A stretch of 39,431 bases of DNA from Gemmataceae bacterium (lineage in GTDB: Bacteria > Planctomycetota > Planctomycetia > Gemmatales > Gemmataceae), in assembly GCA_026419115.1 (NCBI GenBank), contig JAOAAA010000021.1, positions 1 through 39,431 on the forward strand, written 5' to 3'. This document shows, in pieces, positions 16,153 through 24,323 of the stretch. The notes beneath the pieces are model-generated. The model searched no databases. It worked only from the letters and a program-made list of their open reading frames with translations, and was not told where the DNA came from. The translations under genes and the position numbers were made by a program. Every line of letters starts with the position of its first letter. Position 1 is the first letter of the stretch.

Positions 16153-17868
16153 TTAATTATTTTGCGGGGGGGGGGCAGGTAAGCCCCGATCGGGAACGGG
16201 ATTTTCCCTCAGCTCGGGTAAAACTTGACCATCGTTGGGACAAACAAGAATACCTAAGCATTTATCAAGTACTTTTTTTTCGATTTTGGAGACACTCCCA
16301 TCAAACATGGCCACGATGGATTTCCCCTTTTTGTCGAAGTAAAGAGATTTCGTGGTGGTTTTTTTCATGTCGAATTCCATCTCATCGGGTTTGGTCCAAA
16401 TCACAGGGTCAGCCGATTCAAACACGGCCCCTGTATTGGAGGTACCATCGGTTATGGTGGCAAGCCCCCTTTGGTTTTTGTAATCGAAGGGAGCATCTTT
16501 CCCAATGAAAACTCGGTAGCGAGTAAAACCAGCTTTGTCTTGTTCTCCGGGCATGAGATAAATTTTAGGCATTTTCTCGATGAGGGGTTTATTATTTTTA
16601 CTGTCCCAAGGTTCATCCAGTTTGAATTGTTTGTACAAATTCTCTTCTTCAATAAAAGGTAAGATTGCCACCCGCCACGACAACAAAGGTTTGCCCTCTT
16701 TATCGCAAATCGCTGCTGCTGGGAATGCAGTAAAAGCCGATTCGTAATTATGCAGGGCAATCATGATTTGTTTCAAGTTATTCATCGAGGTGATTCGGGG
16801 TAAATTCGTATCAATTTCTTCGGCGATACGTTTGCTTAATTCTTTGGTATCTTCGATTGGTAATGCCAACGAGAATTGCACCGTTTTCCCTTCCGTTTTG
16901 GGTTTCACGGCTTTGAGTTGGGTTTTTAACGATTTGCCAAAGAGTTCCAGCAAAAGATTATCTCGGTTCGATCGCAGGGCATTCTCCAACTCATCGTGAA
17001 ATAATTCCAGTGATTTTTGGATTGACTCGTGACCTTGTTTCGCTTTTTCTTCACTGGGATATGTCCAAATGCCATCGAGTTCGATTCCCTTTTTCATGGT
17101 AAGGGTCAGTTCACCATGTGCAGGCAGTAAGGCATCCAAATAGGGCTTGACATCGGCCTTGACGTCTGGGGGAATTGATTCTTCCACTCCCGCGGCAGGG
17201 TGATAACCAACGACGGCTAAATAACGATCCGAGGCGGCCTTTTTTAAGGATGCGCTATGCGGTCCTACTTCTTTCACCTTCAAATTCAAAACCGAATCGA
17301 GAGCATGATCACTCACGAGGATAAATTCTCGATCACCCACAAAAACCATATTCCATCCATATAGCTCCAAGGGAAGCACATGCTCCGGAAGTTTTTTGGC
17401 AACGGCTGGCTCGGCAGGCTGACACGGGGCGGCAGGTTGTTGGGCCTTTTTGGGGATTTCAAGCTGGGGGGCTTTCGGATCGATTGGATTTTTTTCCTCT
17501 TTTCGTTTCAGGTTTTGAATGAGCTTTTTTTTGTCATAAGGTTTTTGGGTCACCACCACCACATAGCCCGATTCTGACGGGTCGTTCTCACTCACACGCG
17601 GAAGAACAATCGTCAACGATTCCAAGTCGGCAAGTGTGTGACCAAAATTTTTTTCAAATGCCAATTCTTTTGAAATTTGGCTCTGAATTTTGGGGTCCAA
17701 AGATTTCAAAAACTCCTTGATGAGGTTACTCTCCATCATCTCACGAACACGAATGTGAGCAAACAGAGCCGCATCTTTAGGAACCCGTTCCAGTGGTTTC
17801 GGCTCAGCGGCTAAACTCGGTAGAGTGAAAATCACCCCGAGAAGGACTACAAACCCGATACGTTTCAT
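16153..17868 (-). CDS. Secreted protein with DUF1559-like C-terminal region
   Basis: 571 residues. A Sec signal peptide (residues 1-20) precedes a long alpha/beta N-terminal region (about 25-350) of no recognised family. From about residue 358 the sequence resembles planctomycete DUF1559 proteins: NLKQIMIALHNYESAFTAFP, LLSWRVAILPFIEEENLY, TITDGTSNTGAVFESA and a terminal VAMFDGSV, like the H-X9-DG end. Classical DUF1559 proteins start with a type IV pilin helix; this one has a cleavable signal instead, so the pilin-like domain was probably appended to a secreted domain. The tail is Pro-rich, with a 10-base homopolymer at 16166-16175. The function is unknown. A hairpin covers its ribosome binding site (17867-17882). 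Confidence 0.8.
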   Translation of the reverse strand: MKRIGFVVLLGVIFTLPSLAAEPKPLERVPKDAALFAHIRVREMMESNLIKEFLKSLDPKIQSQISKELAFEKNFGHTLADLESLTIVLPRVSENDPSESGYVVVVTQKPYDKKKLIQNLKRKEEKNPIDPKAPQLEIPKKAQQPAAPCQPAEPAVAKKLPEHVLPLELYGWNMVFVGDREFILVSDHALDSVLNLKVKEVGPHSASLKKAASDRYLAVVGYHPAAGVEESIPPDVKADVKPYLDALLPAHGELTLTMKKGIELDGIWTYPSEEKAKQGHESIQKSLELFHDELENALRSNRDNLLLELFGKSLKTQLKAVKPKTEGKTVQFSLALPIEDTKELSKRIAEEIDTNLPRITSMNNLKQIMIALHNYESAFTAFPAAAICDKEGKPLLSWRVAILPFIEEENLYKQFKLDEPWDSKNNKPLIEKMPKIYLMPGEQDKAGFTRYRVFIGKDAPFDYKNQRGLATITDGTSNTGAVFESADPVIWTKPDEMEFDMKKTTTKSLYFDKKGKSIVAMFDGSVSKIEKKVLDKCLGILVCPNDGQVLPELRENPVPDRGLPAPPPQNN

Positions 17869-17882
17869 GGAGCAATCTCCAT
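17867..17882 (-). promoter_or_regulatory. Hairpin covering ribosome binding site and start of the DUF1559-type gene
   Basis: On the transcript, AUGGAG, the loop AUUG and CUCCAU form a perfect 6-bp stem with a 4-nt loop. The 5' arm contains the only Shine-Dalgarno-like GGAG, and the 3' arm ends in the first two bases of the AUG start. When folded, both would be hidden from the ribosome. The upstream gap 17869-18062 also contains an 11-bp palindrome (GTTATTATAAC, 17905-17915). Confidence 0.4.
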
Positions 17883-18062
17883 CAAGAGTGTGTTGAGATG
17901 AGATGTTATTATAACGATTGCCAACGAGTCAAAGTTAAATTGGGAAGAATTTATTTCGCTGTTCGTTTATTGATGCGGATGGGAAACAAGAACCCGTGCC
18001 GATCTCGGCAAATTTCCCAAAATCGGCTCGAAGATGATTGTAACATAGGTTATTCTTGAGTT

Positions 18063-19463
18063 ATGTCCCTGTTACCCATCACACCTGCTGCGGCCCAGAT
18101 CAACGCCACAACCTCGGCCTTACTGGCGAACCGCTATCCTATTGTCACGGGTGATTTAACCCAGTTCGCTAGAGGGGCCACCCTTCAAGGATTTGTCACA
18201 GCCATTGTGGCGGATCAACTGGTGATTTCGGTGCAAGGAAAAACCCTGACCTTGCAAGCGCCAGCCAGTGCGCTCCAACCCGGCACACAGGTTTCGGTTC
18301 GGATCGAAGAAGGATTAGCGGTTGTTCGGCCCGAAACCCCAACCCCTAGCTCGCAACCGACCGTCCCACTCGGCCAAACTCAGATTGAACGAGTCGAGAT
18401 TCTTTCTCAGTTACCCGATGGCAAATATCTCGTTCGTCTCGGGCTTCAAGAATCGCAGGCTCAAGCGGAGACGCCGCTGCCTGTTGGTAGCAAAGTGGTT
18501 GCCCAAGTTCAAGTGACCCCTTCGGGAGACCTTCGTTTACGACCGGTACCCGATTCTCCCCAAAAGGCGGAAATGGTGGCTCAGTCGGTATTGCGGGATA
18601 CTTTTTCTCGTCCTTTGTTAGGTGAGGTATTCAAAACGCTGAGCGAATTACGTCAGAATTTTCCCGAATCCCCCTCTCTCCAACGAATTGCGAATACCTT
18701 CCTTAGCGAAGGCCCACCGAGTGCCCAGCAACTTCAAAATCTGGTTCGTCACGGGGGTATTCATTACGAATTGAAAATGGCACAAGCTCTGACCCGACCT
18801 CTCACTGCAGACGAGCCAAAGGGAATTGTTGCCAGCGATCTGAAGGGGCTTGTTCAAAAGGCACAACAAGAGGTCAGTAGTATTGCCAAAGCCAATTTGA
18901 ACACGCAAGCTAATAATCCCAAAGGAGACCCACCTGCGGTTCAACAAGCCCTGAATCACTTAAGAACCGCAGTGGAACACATTGAAGGGCAACAGGCTTT
19001 GAATTTTTTGACCATGAATCGGGGGGGGGAAGTTCGACTCGAAATCCCGATGTTTAATGGTCAATCGTGGACCACGGTTCAAGTGGCGATTGTTCCTGAA
19101 CCGATTCAGAACCCCACTGCAACGGGAGATAGCGAGGCCAGCGAGAAAAACGAAACCAGCCGACCACGAGGCTACGGGGTCATGATGCATGGTGAGTTTT
19201 CGGAATTTGGCGAAACGTGGATCGATGCTCGCTGGTATGGAAAGGCTTTTTATGCCACCTTGTACATCGAGAATGATGAGGCCCGATTGGATGCCCGCTT
19301 GCAGGTCCCTCAACTGGCAGGGCAGTTACGTCAGGAGGGCATCAGCGACGTGATTATTGATATTCGCAACACCGTCGATCTCCCTGTGCGCAACAAAGAA
19401 CATCGTCATGCTGTGGAAAGCCGTGCCCCGCTGGGGGTCTCCTTACTGAACCTCATTGCATAA
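18063..19463 (+). CDS. Second FliK-like hook-length-control protein
   Basis: 466 residues. After a Thr/Ala/Gln-rich start, an OB-like beta segment (about 45-90, LTLQAPASALQPGTQVSVRI) and a similar one at about 120-165 are visible. A helical middle follows, then a C-terminal region (about 375-460: MMHGEFSEFGETWIDARWYG and QVPQLAGQLRQEGIS) resembling the FliK C-terminal domain as found in the large FliK-like proteins that accompany small FlhB-like proteins, such as Bacillus YlqG. The FlhB-like gene follows after 14 bp. This supports a role in flagellar type III export switching. It carries a 9-G run at 19021-19029. It differs in sequence and plan from fliK at 9875-11194, so it is not a recent duplicate. 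Confidence 0.75.
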   Translation: MSLLPITPAAAQINATTSALLANRYPIVTGDLTQFARGATLQGFVTAIVADQLVISVQGKTLTLQAPASALQPGTQVSVRIEEGLAVVRPETPTPSSQPTVPLGQTQIERVEILSQLPDGKYLVRLGLQESQAQAETPLPVGSKVVAQVQVTPSGDLRLRPVPDSPQKAEMVAQSVLRDTFSRPLLGEVFKTLSELRQNFPESPSLQRIANTFLSEGPPSAQQLQNLVRHGGIHYELKMAQALTRPLTADEPKGIVASDLKGLVQKAQQEVSSIAKANLNTQANNPKGDPPAVQQALNHLRTAVEHIEGQQALNFLTMNRGGEVRLEIPMFNGQSWTTVQVAIVPEPIQNPTATGDSEASEKNETSRPRGYGVMMHGEFSEFGETWIDARWYGKAFYATLYIENDEARLDARLQVPQLAGQLRQEGISDVIIDIRNTVDLPVRNKEHRHAVESRAPLGVSLLNLIA

Positions 19464-19477
19464 AAAGGAGTCTCTGT

Positions 19478-19750
19478 ATGGCCGATCCCCGACAACAAGC
19501 GGTTGCCCTACGATACGATGAGAAAACCGATGCCGCACCGGTCGTCGTGGCCAAAGGGAAAGGTCGCACTGCCGAACGTATCCTAGAATTGGCCAAACAA
19601 AACAATATCCCCATTCGTGAAGATAAAGACCTTGTGCAAGTTTTGAGCTTCTTGAAGATCGATCAAGAAATTCCCCCCGAGTTGTATCAAGCGATTGCGG
19701 CCCTACTGGCGTTTGTCTATCGGCTCAATCAACAATCGCAAGGACGTTAG
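19478..19750 (+). CDS. Orphan FlhB C-terminal-domain protein (FlhX/YlqH-like)
   Basis: 90 residues that align with only the cytoplasmic export-switch domain of FlhB/YscU: AVALRYD, then APVVVAKG, then IPIREDKDLVQVL, IPPELYQAIAALLAFVYRL. The four membrane helices of FlhB are missing. Where FlhB has the self-cleaving NPTH motif, this protein begins with DPRQ, so it mimics the fragment after autocleavage. Such stand-alone proteins (YlqH, FlhX) are known beside FliK-like genes and can partly replace the FlhB C-terminal piece. AAAAGGAG lies upstream of the ATG, with 14 bp between the genes, so this is an operon. Confidence 0.9.
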   Translation: MADPRQQAVALRYDEKTDAAPVVVAKGKGRTAERILELAKQNNIPIREDKDLVQVLSFLKIDQEIPPELYQAIAALLAFVYRLNQQSQGR

Positions 19751-19763
19751 AGGGGTGGTCGAA

Positions 19764-19857
19764 CAGGCAAGGGATTGGATAATCAACTCAGGCAAGGTGT
19801 CGAATCATCTCGGGCAAGGGATTGGACCATCTCAGGCAAGGGATTGGATAATCACCT
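19764..19857. repeat. Four tandem 22/25-bp repeats
   Basis: Units lie at 19764-19788 (25 bp), 19789-19810 (22), 19811-19832 (22) and 19833-19857 (25), with consensus CAGGCAAGGGATTGG followed by AYMATCWMCT. They fill the gap between the convergent FlhB-like and membrane-protein genes; the last unit ends at the first base of the latter's stop codon. Read on the minus strand the units begin AGATGATTC or close variants, the core seen in the array after ftsK. Confidence 0.75.
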
Positions 19858-21215
19858 TAAGCAATGGTTTTGACCAGTGGATCCACCCCCCGATGGATGC
19901 CTGCACGTCTGGCCGCACGGCGAACCCAATCTTCCTCATTCAGAGCAGGGGGCCGAGCTTCTGTTAAAGTGGGACGAAACACCATCAATAAAAGCAAAGG
20001 GAGATACCACAAGACGTAAACACCGCCCTGATCGGCATACCAAAACTGAACTCCAATAATGACGGCGGCGGTTTGGGCAATCACATGCCCTAAATTTCGG
20101 GGGCTAGGCCAAAAAAACGTCAGCAACACAAAGGCAAGGTAAACCACAAAGACCGGCATTCGGTAAGCCCAATGCGCTCCCCGCCAAATGCTTTCGGTCT
20201 GGGGGGCCTTCCACGCTTGCCAATCGGAGAGACTTAACGCTATTTTGACATATTTTTTCAGATCACCACTCGACGACAGAATCAACGCGACTATTCCCAA
20301 GGTGATTAACGCGGTCAGCAAAAAGGCCAACGTGAATCGTCCCGTGCCGCGACCTCGATAGAACCCAAACCACAACGGGAAAACCAGAATTGGGAAAAAT
20401 ACGGTCCCTGTGGCGACTCCGAGGATCGCTCCTGAGATTAACGGACGACGATACGCTGCCACCGCCCAGAGGATCAGAAGTCCCGGCCAAACATGATGGA
20501 GTTGAGAAACGTGGTAACCCGTATAAGGAAGCATGAGGTACAGACACACAATTCCTACCGCAGCCGTGGGGTTACGAAATTGCACCACCCCCACCACGAG
20601 TAGCCCGATCACCACTCCGGCATGAAGCGCAATTGCCACCCCTCGTTCCACCCAAAACTCACGGTCAGCATCACTGAGGTCTGCGATCGCAGGTTGATAG
20701 CTCACAATCGTCATGGCACCTTCTTTGACCCGTGACAGTGCGACGGGGCCTCGACCCACTTGGGCAGGCGTATCGGGTAATCTGCGGATCGCCACCGTGG
20801 ACAGAGCCACGAACATCACAATCGCCAAACAAGTGAGACCTTGCAAATTCAGGTTGGAATGAAAGGGCGAACGCTGTTCCAACGCTAAATCGGCAAGGCA
20901 ACGAAAAAACCAAAAGGCCGACGAGGCCATCAACCAAATGTACCCCACCCACAGCATGCGCGAAGATCGATTCAATAGCCGATCGACGTCCCAGTTCATG
21001 TCGGGGTTATTCGCAAGGGCCTTGAGGGCATGAGCCTCTTGAAGCGAGAGTAAACCCGGAACAATGAGGAATAAAGCAACCAAGTCCCAATTGACCAAAG
21101 TGAATCGGCGATTCCATTGGCAAAACAGGGCTAGTACTAAAAGAAACGAGAAATAGAACCAAGTGGCTGCGTTCGGCAATGTAAAATCGAGGAAGATCGA
21201 TGCGAACATGACCAC
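19857..21215 (-). CDS. Polytopic membrane protein of unknown function
   Basis: 452 residues with about eleven hydrophobic helices spread over the whole length. An ATG two codons in (MFASIFLDF) is an alternative start. There are short charged loops and one larger soluble loop near residues 150-190. The pattern of many helices with aromatic-rich extracytoplasmic edges (LPYTGYHVSQLHHVWPGLLI) is reminiscent of GT-C or DUF2029-type glycosyltransferases, but I find no DXD-like catalytic motif in the first loop, so I do not assign that. It is transcribed away from a 430-bp repeat-rich gap and ends in the 22/25-bp repeats. Confidence 0.75.
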   Translation of the reverse strand: MVMFASIFLDFTLPNAATWFYFSFLLVLALFCQWNRRFTLVNWDLVALFLIVPGLLSLQEAHALKALANNPDMNWDVDRLLNRSSRMLWVGYIWLMASSAFWFFRCLADLALEQRSPFHSNLNLQGLTCLAIVMFVALSTVAIRRLPDTPAQVGRGPVALSRVKEGAMTIVSYQPAIADLSDADREFWVERGVAIALHAGVVIGLLVVGVVQFRNPTAAVGIVCLYLMLPYTGYHVSQLHHVWPGLLILWAVAAYRRPLISGAILGVATGTVFFPILVFPLWFGFYRGRGTGRFTLAFLLTALITLGIVALILSSSGDLKKYVKIALSLSDWQAWKAPQTESIWRGAHWAYRMPVFVVYLAFVLLTFFWPSPRNLGHVIAQTAAVIIGVQFWYADQGGVYVLWYLPLLLLMVFRPTLTEARPPALNEEDWVRRAARRAGIHRGVDPLVKTIA

Positions 21216-21645
21216 AATACTTCTCGGTTAGGGATAGTTTTAAGAATGTTGGTGATCGTTTCGTGGTAAGAGATCGTAATGCTCATGATTTTAGCCATCT
21301 GAAGAGTCAATACAAGGTCGGCAAGAGAGACTTCATCAAGGAGATGGATTAACGCAATCCCAGAGGCCCCTCTGAGATCGGCAGCGGAGACTTCATCAAG
21401 GTGACGAAAAAAATTCAGAGACGTTTCCGAGAATGAATCGGATAGTCGTTCGTCAAAAGATTGTTTCAATCCTGTACTTCACGAGAACGAAGTAGGGATA
21501 TGATTGATTGATTCCCCCCTCTCGATTCGATTTTGCATCCCCTGATTCGATTCCGCCGCTTTCAATCCGATTCTACCGGCCCTGATTCGATTCCTCCGAG
21601 GTATTCTCGATCGAGGACGTACACCGCCTCCGAAGTATTTCGTGA
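21216..21645. other. Gene-free, repeat-rich gap
   Basis: No convincing gene in 430 bp. The gap holds a 26-bp direct repeat (21316-21341 and 21376-21401, 60 bp apart; GAGACTTCATCAAGG is identical in both), a 20-bp tandem array (21524-21603), and a 13-bp direct repeat (CCTCCGAGGTATT at 21593, CCTCCGAAGTATT at 21627). The promoter of the leftward membrane-protein gene should lie near its right-of-start part, but no clear boxes are visible. Confidence 0.6.
21524..21603. repeat. 20-bp tandem repeat, four copies
   Basis: Units start at 21524, 21544, 21564 and 21584, exactly 20 bp apart, and begin GATTCGATTYY (third copy AATCCGATTCT). A partial fifth unit may precede at about 21506. The array lies 43 bp beyond the stop codon of the unknown 202-residue gene. 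Confidence 0.75.
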
Positions 21646-22254
21646 TTAACCCCGACTATGGGTATGATAGATACACCAGCGCATTGCAACGCCGATCCAT
21701 TTCTCGAACTCGGAGTTGGAAGCGTATTCCAATGTGAAGGGCAAACCGCAGGAATCAAACAACTCGTGATCATCTGGTATGGGGAGCGAATAGGGTTGAA
21801 AACTTTGTTTTTCTGATTCGGAAACGAGTTTGATGGCCCCCTCGCAATCGCCGACGCTGGTCAGTTCCGCAACGGGAGCCGCAGTATTCCGATCCCAAAC
21901 CATCCCCCAAGTTCCATCATTACAATCGGCATCCCCTGCATTGAAGACCATCCGCAGAGAACTCAACCGACCATTTTTATCTTTCAGGTCGAAGTCGCAC
22001 CAGTAATAAACCCCAATCTCTTCTAAATAGTCATCTCCTTCCGATTCGGCATTTTCAATATGCCATTCCGGAAGGGTAGGACATTCCTTATATTGGTCGG
22101 TGGAACACATTCCAAGAAGGGAGACCATTTGAATGGGAAACCCTTCGGGTAAGTGTTGCCAGCCCGATTCTTCAAAAGAGGTTTGAATTTCTTTTGGGAG
22201 AGGTTGTAATGGCAACGGGTAGGGACTCAGACGGGAAACGCAAGCTGGCCACAT
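21646..22254 (-). CDS. Hypothetical protein, 202 residues
   Basis: No signal peptide or membrane helix is evident. The sequence is acidic, rich in Trp and Cys (YYWCDFDLKDKNGRLSSLRM, WGMVWDRNT), and looks like a compact alpha/beta cytoplasmic protein. I do not recognise the family. Its start lies 30 bp after the stop of the SDR gene on the same strand, so the two may share a transcript. The ATG is followed by a Pro-rich stretch (SPYPLPLQPLPKEI). Its 3' side is bordered by tandem repeats. Confidence 0.65.
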   Translation of the reverse strand: MWPACVSRLSPYPLPLQPLPKEIQTSFEESGWQHLPEGFPIQMVSLLGMCSTDQYKECPTLPEWHIENAESEGDDYLEEIGVYYWCDFDLKDKNGRLSSLRMVFNAGDADCNDGTWGMVWDRNTAAPVAELTSVGDCEGAIKLVSESEKQSFQPYSLPIPDDHELFDSCGLPFTLEYASNSEFEKWIGVAMRWCIYHTHSRG

Positions 22255-22284
22255 GATGAACTCTTTGGGTTAAAGGGCAAAGGG

Positions 22285-23043
22285 TTAATATACAGAACGC
22301 CCCCCCGTAATATCGTAACATTGTCCCGTTGTGAAGCTAGCTTCGGCACTGACCAAATAATGAATCAGGGCGGCCACCTCTTCGGGTTTGCCAGTGCGCC
22401 CCATGGGAATCTTCGAGATCATGTAATCGATTGTCTTTTGGTCTAATTGGTCCAAAATGGGGGTTTGAATCACGGCAGGGGAAATGGAATTGACCGTGAC
22501 GTTCCCTGTTCCAGAAAGTTCCTTGGCCAGCGATTTGGTCAACGCGATAACCGCAGCTTTACTGGCAGAATATGGCCCCATCCGAGGATTCCCTTCTTTC
22601 CCCGCCACCGAGGCCACATTGACGATCCGGCCATATTTTCGGGCGATCATTCCGGGCAGAACCGCCTTGCAGCACAGCACTAAACCGATGACGTTGATGT
22701 TGAACACAAACTCCCAATCGGCACGCTCCAGTTCCCAAATGGGCAGGTCTCGTTTGGCCCGACTCGCCACACCGGCATTATTTACCAGAATATCCACCGG
22801 ACCCAGACCCGATTCCACTTCTTTGAACATCCGCTCGATGTCGGCTTCTTTGGTAATATCGCCCACGAGAGCTTGCCCATGCAGAGCATCGGCCACACGT
22901 TTCGCATTCTCGGCAGAAAGGTCCAAAACCCCAACTTTGGCACCGGCAGCGGCCAAACGTCGGCAAATCGCTTCACCGATCCCTTGGCCCCCACCAGTCA
23001 CCACTGCTACTTTTTCATCAAGTCGAAAGAAGGTATCCGACAT
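22285..23043 (-). CDS. Short-chain dehydrogenase/reductase (FabG-like)
   Basis: 252 residues, the classical SDR length. The nucleotide-binding motif TGGGQGIG is at about 16-23, the NNAG motif is in DILVNNAGVAS near 86-96, and the catalytic Ser is in NVASVAGKEG with YSASKAA further on (Tyr and Lys near 157-161). The family oxidises alcohols or reduces ketones with NAD(P)H in the cytoplasm. The end (TTGQCYDITGGRSVY) matches the FabG-like C-terminus. No fatty-acid genes are nearby, so a FabG assignment for lipid synthesis is not supported; a sugar or hydroxyacid dehydrogenase is equally possible. Confidence 0.92.
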   Translation of the reverse strand: MSDTFFRLDEKVAVVTGGGQGIGEAICRRLAAAGAKVGVLDLSAENAKRVADALHGQALVGDITKEADIERMFKEVESGLGPVDILVNNAGVASRAKRDLPIWELERADWEFVFNINVIGLVLCCKAVLPGMIARKYGRIVNVASVAGKEGNPRMGPYSASKAAVIALTKSLAKELSGTGNVTVNSISPAVIQTPILDQLDQKTIDYMISKIPMGRTGKPEEVAALIHYLVSAEASFTTGQCYDITGGRSVY

Positions 23044-23091
23044 AAGCGCGTCTTGCTCCTGAAGAAATTATCGATTGCGACCGAATTTTGC

Positions 23092-23119
23092 TTGAATGGG
23101 TCGGGGAATCGTTTATGAT
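23092..23119 (+). promoter_or_regulatory. Possible sigma70-type promoter for the protease gene
   Basis: TTGAAT (23092-23097), a 16-bp spacer and TATGAT (23114-23119) lie in the 224-bp divergent gap between the SDR and the protease. The -10 matches five of six consensus bases and the -35 four of six. The implied transcript would have a leader of about 140 nt before the ATG at 23268. Confidence 0.35.
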
Positions 23120-23267
23120 ACAATTATCTTTGTATCTAGTTTGAGTTTTCTGCCTAGCCCGATGGTGACCCGCCAGACTATTTGTGTTGGGACTTTACGA
23201 CAAAACCAATCGCTCAGCACCCGTACTATAAATTTTTACTGTGTTTCCTCTATGCCAAGGTAGCCTT

Positions 23268-24323
23268 ATGCGTCTCGTAGTTTTACGGGTCCTTTTCGTT
23301 GGTGGTTTGCTTGCGATTTTTGCTGAACAAGCCAACCTTTTCGCTTCCGATTTCGATGGGGAGGAACTTTATAAACGAGCGATTAACTCATGTGTTTTTA
23401 TCGTTGCCAATGATTCTCGCACCGGCGATGTTTGGTCGGGTTCCGGTACTCTAGTTGATGCCAAAAAACGCTTGGTTCTCACGAATTATCATGTGGTGGG
23501 CAAACTCCAATATGTGTATGTGATGTTCCCTATGTTCGATCGCCGTGGGGAAATGCTCACCGATCGGGCCGAGTACAAAAAAATCATTGAAGATGGCAAA
23601 GCCATCAAAGCCAAGGTCCTCTGCAGTTCAACAGAAAAAGACCTCGCCCTGATCGAACTCGAATACTTAAGCAAAGAAGCCAAATCAATTCCGATCGCAA
23701 ACAAATCGCCCGGTCCGGGCGCTGCGATTCACTCGATTGGAAACCCAGGCGCTTCCAAATTATTATGGGTCTACACGCCTGGCAGTGTCCGGCAAATTGG
23801 GGTCGAAAACTACATGATCGGTAACCCCAGAACGCCGATCGGCCGTTTTGAAATTAACTGTAAAATCATCAACACGAATTCACTCGTCAATCCGGGGGAT
23901 AGTGGTGGCCCGTTACTCAATAAAAATGGCGAATTAGTCGGGGTCACTCACGCCGGCAGCAAAGACGATAGCATTAGCAAGTTTATCGATATTTCCGAAG
24001 TATATGCGTTTCTGAGGGAGAATAAAATTACCTTGACCAACGAGTACAACATGGCAACTCGCCCGAGCACTCCTCCCAAGGAAACGCTCCCGATTGAATC
24101 GAAAGAGACCCCCAAGAGCGAACCCAAAGACCCCCCCAAAATCCAGCCAACCACACCGGTTGTTTCCGACGAAGAAAGACGTGCCGAGTTGAAGCTCAAG
24201 GTAGCGAAAAGTCTCAATAACGAGGGACAGAAACGAGACAAACTGCTCGATATTATTCGGGTATTCCCGAACTCTTCGGCGGCAAAAGAAGCCAAAAAAA
24301 TCTTGGCTACCTTAAAGGATTGA
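23268..24323 (+). CDS. Secreted trypsin-like serine protease
   Basis: 351 residues from the ATG at 23268 (AAGG upstream); an in-frame GTG at 23241 would place nine extra residues before the signal peptide. The signal peptide covers about 1-26. The S1C-like chymotrypsin fold follows with the triad His75 (LTNYHVVG), Asp125 (EKDLALIEL) and Ser212 (NPGDSGGPLL). There is no PDZ domain, unlike DegP; instead a Pro/Thr/Lys linker (about 270-295) leads to a short helical tail (about 297-351, NEGQKRDKLLDIIRVFPNSS) like a single TPR-type hairpin. It should act outside the cytoplasm in protein quality control or processing. It is alone on its strand. Confidence 0.88.
   Translation: MRLVVLRVLFVGGLLAIFAEQANLFASDFDGEELYKRAINSCVFIVANDSRTGDVWSGSGTLVDAKKRLVLTNYHVVGKLQYVYVMFPMFDRRGEMLTDRAEYKKIIEDGKAIKAKVLCSSTEKDLALIELEYLSKEAKSIPIANKSPGPGAAIHSIGNPGASKLLWVYTPGSVRQIGVENYMIGNPRTPIGRFEINCKIINTNSLVNPGDSGGPLLNKNGELVGVTHAGSKDDSISKFIDISEVYAFLRENKITLTNEYNMATRPSTPPKETLPIESKETPKSEPKDPPKIQPTTPVVSDEERRAELKLKVAKSLNNEGQKRDKLLDIIRVFPNSSAAKEAKKILATLKD

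Noticed and set aside
19764..19857. Possible CRISPR array
   Set aside because: The units are contiguous, without unique spacers, and differ from each other; no cas genes are present.
21137..21469. 110-residue leftward open frame with two DEVS-ADL repeats
   Set aside because: It overlaps the start of the membrane-protein gene by 79 bp in another frame, has no ribosome binding site, and its repeat arises from a DNA direct repeat.
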